Shown here: positions 56,414 to 64,000 of the stretch, piece by piece
Numbering within the stretch: position 1 is the stretch's first letter
Layout: each line of letters begins with the position of its first letter
From: Allodiplogaster sudhausi
Taxonomy: Eukaryota > Nematoda > Chromadorea > Rhabditida > Diplogasteridae
Assembly (NCBI GenBank): GCA_945643635.1
Contig: CALZFC010000283.1
Coordinates: 186,001-250,000, forward strand
DNA: 64,000 bases
Direction: 5' to 3'
Program-made: the position numbers and the translations under genes
The notes under the pieces: generated by a model
What the model was told of the DNA's origin: nothing
What the model saw: only the letters and a program-made list of their open reading frames with translations
The model's database searches: none

Positions 56414-56703
56414 AACTTTTTGTTATTCTTTACGAAAAAAGTAATAAAGTTTAAAGGCCATGTCAGAAATTTTTTTGTTTCATGTTGGCTTCAAACTAAG
56501 CAAGGATAGGATATCCCAAGTAAAATTTTAGGCTGCAGAAGAAGTGCAGATGATTTGCAGAAGAAGTGCAGAAGAAGTTATCTCCTTGATTCGATCCTTT
56601 AATTTCGTGTACATATTTACGTGTTCATGTACATACATGTACATACATTCATACGTACGTGCGTACAGCAAGTATGACTACGTGACACACATACACTTCT
56701 CTC

Positions 56704-56821
56704 GCTTACGACCATACCACGTTGAGAACACGCCATCCCGTCCGATCTGGCAAGTTAAGCAACGTTGGGCCCGGTTAGTACTTGGATCGGAGACGGCTTG
56801 GGAATCCCGGGTGTTGTAAGC
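56704..56821 (+). rRNA. 5S ribosomal RNA
   Basis: Reference type. The boundary of the inverted-repeat arm falls inside this gene. Confidence 0.93.
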
Positions 56822-57107
56822 AACTTTTTGTTATTCTTTACGAATAAAGTAATAAAGTTTAAAGGCCATGTCAGAAATTTTTTTGTTTCATGTTGGCTTC
56901 AAACTAAGCAAGGATAGGATATCCCAAGTAAAATTTTAGGCTGCTGAAGAAGTGCAGATGACTTGCAGAAGAAGTGCAGAAGAAGTTATCTCCGGGATTC
57001 GAACCTTTAATTTCGTGTACATATTTACGTGTTCATGTACATACATGTACATACATACGTACGTGCGTACAGCAAGTATGACTACGTGACACACATACAC
57101 TTCTCTC

Positions 57108-57225
57108 GCTTACGACCATACCACGTTGAGAACACGCCATCCCGTCCGATCTGGCAAGTTAAGCAACGTTGGGCCCGGTTAGTACTTGGATCGGAGACGG
57201 CTTGGGAATCCCGGGTGTTGTAAGC
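57108..57225 (+). rRNA. 5S ribosomal RNA
   Basis: Reference type; followed by a type I (U2-like) spacer, unlike the preceding copies. Confidence 0.93.
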
Positions 57226-57513
57226 AACTTTTTGTTTTATTTTTGAACCAAATTTACTTCAAGGAAAACTATTAAATTAGTTCAAAAAGATGAGCCAATT
57301 TTGGCGCAGGGTTGCACGGAATTTCCAGACATCGAATGTACAGCAGAGGTATAAAGGGTAGAGATTTTGAGCCAATTTTGGCGCAGGTTGCACGAAATTT
57401 TCAGACATCGAATGTAAATCAGAGTTATAAAGGGTAGAGATTGCGGAAATCTTTGGCGCAATTGTGCCAAATTTTATTGTAGAATCCTAATCACCTGTTG
57501 TCAGAGTGTATAG

Positions 57514-57642
57514 TCATCTTGGCCTTTTGGCTATGATCAGAGTGTAGAGTCATCTTGGCCATTTGGCTAAGAACATAATATAGAGTCATCTTGGCATTTT
57601 AGTATCGGACCTTATCCGCTTAATATCCTATAGATTAAGCAT
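57514..57642 (+). pseudogene. U2 snRNA-like segment
   Basis: Mirror of 25177-25305; same triplicated stem-loop structure. Confidence 0.6.
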
Positions 57643-57718
57643 ACTTTTTGTTTTATTTTTGAACCAAATTAATTAAATGGAAACTGCTATATCTACTGGA
57701 TACAGAGGGAATTTTATC

Positions 57719-57733
57719 GCTTACGACCATACC
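57719..57733 (+). pseudogene. 15-nt 5' fragment of 5S at the array edge
   Basis: GCTTACGACCATACC, then AAAATTGCAGC: mirror of 25086-25100. Confidence 0.75.
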
Positions 57734-59866
57734 AAAATTGCAGCTTTACTTCCGAAGAAGTTTGAGAGTTATGAATTTATCAAAACTTTGACATTGAGTT
57801 TTTTGGAAAAAAATTAAATAAATTCAGGATCAGGTTCTATAAAGGGAAGTTTGCGTTCAACCGAGAACGAATTCGCAGATCTGTATTATCATTCGTGTCC
57901 CTCTTCATCAATCCGAAGTTTTTGATAGTTATGAATTTATCTAAAATTTAAGAGTGACCTGTTTGGAAAAAAATTAAATAAATTCAGGATCAATTTCTAT
58001 TATGTGAATTTGGCGTTTAATCGACTAGTATTTCGGAGTTCTATTTACCATTCACATTTCCATTCATGAACCCTTAGTTTTTTTTAGGAGGTCTTGCCAT
58101 ACGGCGAATTTTGCGTTCATCCAAATTTGACTTCTGTGACGGCTGTATAATCATAGTTTATCTCCTTCATATTTGTTGTATGTTCTCGAAGTCAGCTTCT
58201 CTCCATGGACGTGTACGCCTACGCATAGCGCCGACCAATGCGAACATTTTTGGGCTTCATTTTGGAGAGTTTCCCGGACGATCAAATGTAGAATGAATGG
58301 TAAAACCGTTTAGAAAAACCCTCTGAGAAAGAATTTAGCGGTCAGTCAGACAAACACAAGAAGAGCAAGGTTATAGGTCAGACGTTGAGCAGGATAGATA
58401 ATGCATATTTATTGAGGGATTTTGCATATGGCAAGAATAGCAAAATGGTCCTGGATTTGGCCTGCCTCCTGCCTCAATGAGCGACGCTGCCGATTGCGAT
58501 TCCGAATTGGACGGCGTGACGATGATCACTTACATCTTCCCACGGTTCAGGAGCTTGCCATTGGACAGCGATTCGATTGGAAAAAAAATTGACTATCAAC
58601 CCCTTTACGTTCGAGAAAGAAAGATACAGCGAATCGGGGAGAGAGTGTAGATGCGGGGTCTCCAATTTATCCCTAGATGTGCACGTAAGCAACCTGGAGT
58701 CAGACACTCAGAAACACACATACACAGAGAACTCAGACAACAACTGTTACACTCTCGTGCTGGCTTGACATTTGGGGATTGTCGTAGTACTGTGGTCCGG
58801 TTGCCTTTGTCTCTGTCTGTATCTGTATATCTCTCTCACTTTCTCTTTCTGTGTCAAGGAATGCACCTCTCAACCTTCTCAACCATTCCATTTGGCGCAT
58901 TAATAGAAACATGTCGATAAAAAAATTGCAACTGCCTTCCTCCTGTACTGTTAAACGGTGGCAACCAAAGCATGAACGTACACCGTCCCACTGACGCAGA
59001 CGTGCGTCCCCGCACCGGTGGAATGGTGTGGTTGTCAACAAATGAACTGAACTCCTTTTTTTTTAATTTACTCAGTAATAACTATATATCAACGACTCAA
59101 CAGTAAGATTTAGTAAAGAAAAGTAGATCCTTGTATTCTGCATCTTATTTGCACTGCTTTACTGTGTATACTTATCTATCGGAACAAAAATGCCCGATCG
59201 AAGGGCAATGCGATTTCGTCGGAGTTGCCGAGGAGGACCAGTCCTTTTTCTGCACTTCTGTTGAATTCAATTACTTCTGTTTATTGCATTCAATAACATT
59301 ATTTACAACAGGTTATGTACAAAAAGTGAGTTATGTACAAAAAGTGAGATTAATTCAAAAACAAGTTTGCATTGACAAAAACCTCTTGGGATTCGCAATT
59401 TTTAAAGTAATTCAAAACAAAAGAACTTCGTTAACTTTCTTATCAGTTTTGTACTGTAAAAAGAAAGGGTGACTATGAGAGAAAAAAACTGCAATTTTGA
59501 TTAGGATTGATTGAAAAAAATTAATTCAAAAAATGAGTTTGTACCGAAATTTAAATAATTCGCATCTCCAGAAGAACAACAAAGGAAGGGAAAAACAGGA
59601 ATTTAGATAACGATTGATGGAAAAATTAATTTAAAAAACAAGTTTGCATCGACATGTAAATAATTACAAAAAGAAGAACAAAAACAGTAAGATCAGATTA
59701 ACTTCCAAAGAAAAAAAAATGCATCAATGTGAAAACGAGAGCAACATGAGGCTGCTAAAGAGCCTTCTAGAGGTTAAATAATGATATAAAAAGGCGGTAC
59801 GTAATTAAGAATTAAAGCAAGAACATCAACGTTTCACTGATTGTGAGAAATATCAAAGTTTTCGAT
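57734..59866. other. AT-rich intergenic DNA (mirror copy)
   Basis: Mirror of 22954-25085 with the same old repeats; the T-run near 59060 is one base longer than its partner. Nothing gene-like recognised. Confidence 0.5.
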
Positions 59867-62800
59867 TCAGTGGAATCGTTGAAGAGGGGGGAGGGACATC
59901 ACCATCTTCGGGGTGAGCTGAGGGCGGCTGTTCTCAGCAGTGAAGATGCGGGCGCCTCCTTCGCAGCGCGACCACATATCGTAGGTCCTTCCACCAACTC
60001 GGTGGGCATCCGCGCCCTTCCTTCCCTTCAAACATAGGAGTCAACTTTTCATAAATGTTCGAATGTGTATAAATTATACTTTTCTCGTTCACAAATGATG
60101 AAGAAATGGAAAACTCACAAAAACGGTAAGAATGCCCGCGGTCTCGCCCTCCTTTGCGAATGCCATCGAGATGACCGCCGCCACCGGCTGCGATGCCGAG
60201 TCTGGCGGGGCGAGGACGAGCAGGCGCTTCTTCATGGGCGTCGAGGGGGTCACGACGACCTCGACGATCGCAATTGCCCTCGTCTTGAACCTTGAGCAGG
60301 CGGCAAGAAGGGCCGCCATGACTGCTGCGAAGTTGGCCTTTCTCTTCCTCGGAGGCAGCTTCGGCATCTTGGCCTGCAAAAAAAAGTACAAATTGGGATG
60401 AACGCTAATTCACATCAATTTCTTTAAATATTGAATCTGCTACTTATATTTTCAAAATTTGGCGCAGGCATAGACTAAATGAAATTCTGGAACATACACA
60501 TAACGACGCGCCAAATTTGGCGCAGGCATAGACTAAAAGAAATTCTGGAACATATACACATAACGATGCGCCAAATTTGGCGCAGGCATAGACTAATAGA
60601 AATTCTGGTACACATACACATAACGATGCGCCAAATTTGGCGCCGGCATAGACTAATAGAAATTCTGGTACACATACACATAACGATGCGCCAAATTTGG
60701 AGCAGGCATAGAATAAAAGAAATTCTGGAAAACATACACATAACGATTCACATCAATTTCTTTAAATGTTGAATCCGCTACTTTATTTTCAAAATGAAAT
60801 GAAAGAAAGAATTGTACCTCCGGGACCAACATAAGCGTCCGTGTAGATGTACTCGTGAGAGACCTCTACCGAGTACAGGTCGCAGTCATGGAAGCTGAAG
60901 CCGGTTGTCGCGAAGATGGCGTTCTCGACGTCGGCTTGAAGGCAGGCGGACGCCTTTTCCTTCATATCCGCGACGTCAGCGAGCAGCTTGCCACTGAGCT
61001 GCGATCCGGCTGGGCCTAAACACAACTCTCATCTGCTATGTCTGACGATGCCAATGTAAGCTTTGTTAACAAGACATTTTAATGGCTCCTGTGGATGTAT
61101 TGTTCTTTACTTAAATATTCTTACCTCGATGGATTTCTGCGACCGCCGGCGTGAGGTCCTCCTCCGTAACGTCGACGGGCATGTCGACCTTCTCACCCTC
61201 CGGACCCGTCACCATCGCCGTCACTGTTGCGCCAGCAATGACGCCTCGCTGTGGGCATGCAGGGCACGAGAAACCGCCAGGGAAGAAGGAGCCGTAATTG
61301 AAGAGCAATTGCTCTCCAGTCTAAAGATGAGTATATTAACTAGATGAAAATAGCTTTTCTCTTCTCGAAAGGAAACACATGAATTATGATTGGATGGAAA
61401 AGTGCCAGGTACAGCAAAAAATATTTAAAAAAAATGCTAAACGCCAACCTGGATCGGCCTCGTGGCGCGGAACTGAACCATGACGTGGACAACGCCGCCC
61501 TCCTTCTTGACGCAAGTGAGATTCGCCTCCAAGTTCCGATGACGACCACATGTAGAGTGGTTGATGAACCTGCCCAGTTGCAGGCTCCCGTTCTTTGTCA
61601 GCGAGTGGGCTTCGATTACGTGGGTGCACCCACGGGCTGCAACAGCGCGCATTGTTAGAATCTTTTGACGAATGTAATGCTTATTCATAATCTTGAAAAA
61701 AACATTAGAATTGCCCGATTAGGGTATAGAGAGAGAGAGCGAGAGAGAGAGCGAGAGAGAGAGAGAGTGGGAGCGGGTAATAAAGAAGAATGCTTACCCG
61801 GGCGCAGCTCGAATGAGTAATCGCACACGATCTTCCTGTCAGCCGGTGAGAGAGCCTCAAGGAGAGTCCCATGCTGCTCGAGCGTCACCATTTTACCTCT
61901 GAATGAACAAAATTGTTTTATCATGCACATCTATTAATCTGCGTTCGGGTTTATAAGCATGTGTGGCATAAAAAAAACACACCCGTAGTCGCAGATAGTT
62001 GCGCCCTTGGGGATGTCGCAGGCGGCAACAGCACCCAGGCCGCAGCCCACCGTCTTGACGACGTGGACAGGGAAGTTCTGCACCGGCCGATCTTCTCGCC
62101 TGCTGCAGAAGTCCACGTACGTCTCCGGCCGTTTCGCATCGTACGTCGGAAGAGTCAGCTTCGTTGCTCGGTGCGCGTTGAGAGCCTTGGCAACGCCTTC
62201 TCGATCTGCCTCGCTGAGGCCGCCGCTCGATGCTGATTCTGCCTCCTCGTCCGGGGCAGGGAGGCCGCAGATTCCGGCAGCGTAGATGCTATACTCGTCC
62301 GCTAAATGACACACTTGCAATAACGATGGCGACTAGGTATCTGCTTTGTAATGCCGTATCAAAGACTAAAATAAAAGGATTTAAAATGACTTTCATTAAA
62401 GAACTTACGAAGTGGAAGCTTCTCCAGCGAGAAGCCTTTCTCTATCTCGCGAAGCAGCGCCTTCTTGAGCTCGTCCTCTGGCCCGACCGGCTCGTCTGCA
62501 ATGAAAAAAATTACATCTGTTCTCCACATCTTTATTTGTCTCACAGTCGGTATCACCTTGGGCTGTGACTGCCGATGGCTTCTTCTCAGGAACGTGAGGC
62601 GATGAATCTGATTCGTTCGCCGTCCTCTTTCGTTTCTGACGAAGTGGCGTAGCTCCACCAGCAGATTCGCCCATGGCCTCAGCTTCTTCTTCTGAGAGCA
62701 AGGGCATTAGTTTTAATTCAATTTTTTTCGTGCGAATATAGCTGAGCGGTCTGTAAGTGAATTCATGCCTTCTTTAACGCCGGGCAAGTCCTGACGAAGT

Positions 62801-63954
62801 GACATCGTCTCGCCACCAGCGGATTCGTCCATGGGCTCTGCTTCCTCTTCTGAGAGCAAGAGCGTAACTTTTTATTTCATTTTTTTTACATGGCTATATG
62901 GTCAAGCGGTTTGTAAGTGATAGCTTACCCTGTTCGACGCTTTGCAGCTCGTATGCGGAACGAGGAAGCCTGACCGGCTTGATCCTAAATTTAAGTGTAT
63001 ATGGATAGCAGTTGAATATGCATATGTACTTAATGCAATGCACCTTTGCGTAGTTCACACCCATGAGAAACCATTGCGATCTAGCTGATGCCCTTTTCTC
63101 ATCTCATTATCAATCGCCAATGGAAAGCTGGCTAGTCACGGATGTGTTTCTCTTCTCTTCTCTCTCAACTTATGTCATTCTACCCTTCTTTTGATATCTT
63201 GTATAATTTTCAGCTACTTTTTTTGACCAATTTTTTCATAGAACCTCTTGTCTAAATTAATATTTTAAAATCACATACTGAATCTTCATCTGCGTCCTCA
63301 GCTTGCTGATCTTCTCCTCCGAATCTGGGTCTTCATCCGCAGCATTCTTCGCCAGTTCAATGAGCTGTATGTAGCCCGTGAGCGCGGAGGGCCTGCGAAG
63401 CGAAAACATTGAATTCATCAAGTTCAACGAGACATATTATAAAGGTCATACTAACGCTCGTATGTGTGGACTTGTGTGGCCATTGAATGACTACTCAGCA
63501 TGGCCACCTCCGGCGATGCCCCTTCGCCTCGCAGGGTGACCATCCTCTTGTTGAAGTCGCTCTGTGCGATTCCTCTCCGCATCTAAAAAAGTTTACATCT
63601 CTCAGTATTCTGATTCCTCCCTTACATTTGGTTCGCCGTGAGCTTGCGCTGTCCAATTAAGATGAAAAAATTAAATATGGAATTCACCTAAACCTTAAAA
63701 TTCGAACCTCATTGCACTTCATCGGATTGAAGGGGAAGCCCATCATCATGAGGAAGATGGCGATGTGCTTGGAGACAGTGGCTCGGTTGATACCGGTTCC
63801 CTGGAACAAAATTTTTACATGTCTACTTCTCCTTTAACTTCTATCTCTTCATTCTGTATATCTTCATACAAAAGAAAATCTTACTCCATAAGTGATGTAG
63901 AAGGTCGGCGGCTCGCAGAACTTCTTCTTCTCTTTGAGCAACTGGTTACAGCGC
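59867..63954 (-). CDS. Fusion gene, inverted partial copy (exons 15-30)
   Basis: Exact complement of exons 15-30 of the gene at 15343-22953. Exon 15 is at 63885-63954, the recombinase His/Tyr exon at 63456-63582, the SET exons at 61125-62301 and the terminal exon with stop at 59867-60025. The out-of-phase joints seen in the left copy after exon 16 are present here unchanged, so they are not isolated base errors in one copy. The 5' exons would lie beyond the window. Confidence 0.55.
60408..60791 (-). repeat. 60-bp minisatellite (inverted copy)
   Basis: Mirror of 22029-22412 with identical unit number and variants. Confidence 0.9.
61125..62301 (-). other. SET methyltransferase-like domain (inverted copy)
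   Basis: Same four in-phase exons and motifs as 20519-21695, on the minus strand. Confidence 0.8.
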
Positions 63955-64000
63955 CTCAAAAACATAAAACTGCTAGAGTTGTACATTTGAATGGTTGAAT

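Larger units (their letters stand above)
52350..57107 (+). repeat. Right 5S array, 404/408-bp units
   Basis: Twelve full 5S genes (the last at 57108-57225) are separated by type II spacer only. Spacers alternate between TTTACGAATAAAG and TTTACGAAAAAAG, giving a ~816-bp dimeric higher-order repeat over most of the array. CTCCTTGATT versus CTCCGGGATT and (ACAT) number account for the 404/408 difference. Confidence 0.92.
56790..64000 (-). repeat. Right arm of the 7.2-kb inverted repeat
   Basis: Complement of 18821-26030. It is cut by the window end inside the fusion gene, between the mirror positions of exons 14 and 15. Confidence 0.95.

Noticed and set aside
52350..57107. CRISPR-like regular repeat spacing
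   Set aside because: The repeat is a 404/408-bp 5S rDNA unit in a eukaryote; repeats are too long and spacers are homologous to each other.

Overview
This window is animal nuclear DNA, most likely from a nematode. About thirty complete or partial 5S rRNA genes begin GCTTACGACC and end in TTGTAAGC, like nematode 5S genes. Genes have many small exons with short AT-rich introns, mostly GT...AG. There are secreted proteins with signal peptides and a Maverick/Polinton fragment. No operons, Shine-Dalgarno sites or bacterial genes are visible. Species is not determined.

Layout. (1) 1-5014: a 5S array whose spacers carry U2 snRNA-like sequence, organised as 1,591-bp and 611-bp units. (2) 5015-14600: CT/GA-rich foldback repeats around a degraded multi-exon gene (7520-10232). 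(3) 15343-22953: a gene of about 30 exons joining a C2H2-like finger, a tyrosine-recombinase-like core and a SET methyltransferase-like domain. (4) 22954-26471: AT-rich DNA, then inverted 5S/U2-like units. (5) 26472-47445: repeats of a ~9.70-kb unit made of the intergenic DNA of a secreted-protein gene plus a second and third copy of the CT/degraded-gene block. Unit joints lie inside 5S genes. (6) 47361-50166: two intact tandem copies, minus strand, of the secreted Gly/Ala/Val-rich protein gene. (7) 50393-52228: a truncated Maverick/Polinton piece with an adenain-like protease and the C-terminal part of a protein-primed DNA polymerase B. (8) 52261-57225: a clean array of twelve full 5S genes at 404/408-bp spacing. 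(9) 56790-64000: an almost perfect inverted copy of 18821-26030, carrying the SET part of the fusion gene on the minus strand; the window ends inside it.

How it fits together. 5S sequence sits at nearly every rearrangement joint: gene/5S fusions, the Maverick/5S fusion and the edge of the inverted repeat. The locus therefore reads as a 5S cluster that has repeatedly recombined and amplified its neighbours. The best candidate for an undescribed system is the recombinase-SET fusion gene. Its exons are clearly protein-like and most joints keep frame, but one in-frame TAG and several out-of-phase joints leave open whether this copy is functional. Because the inverted and tandem copies are so similar, an assembly artefact has to be considered for the large-scale layout. 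All reading was by eye; no alignment or database search was run.
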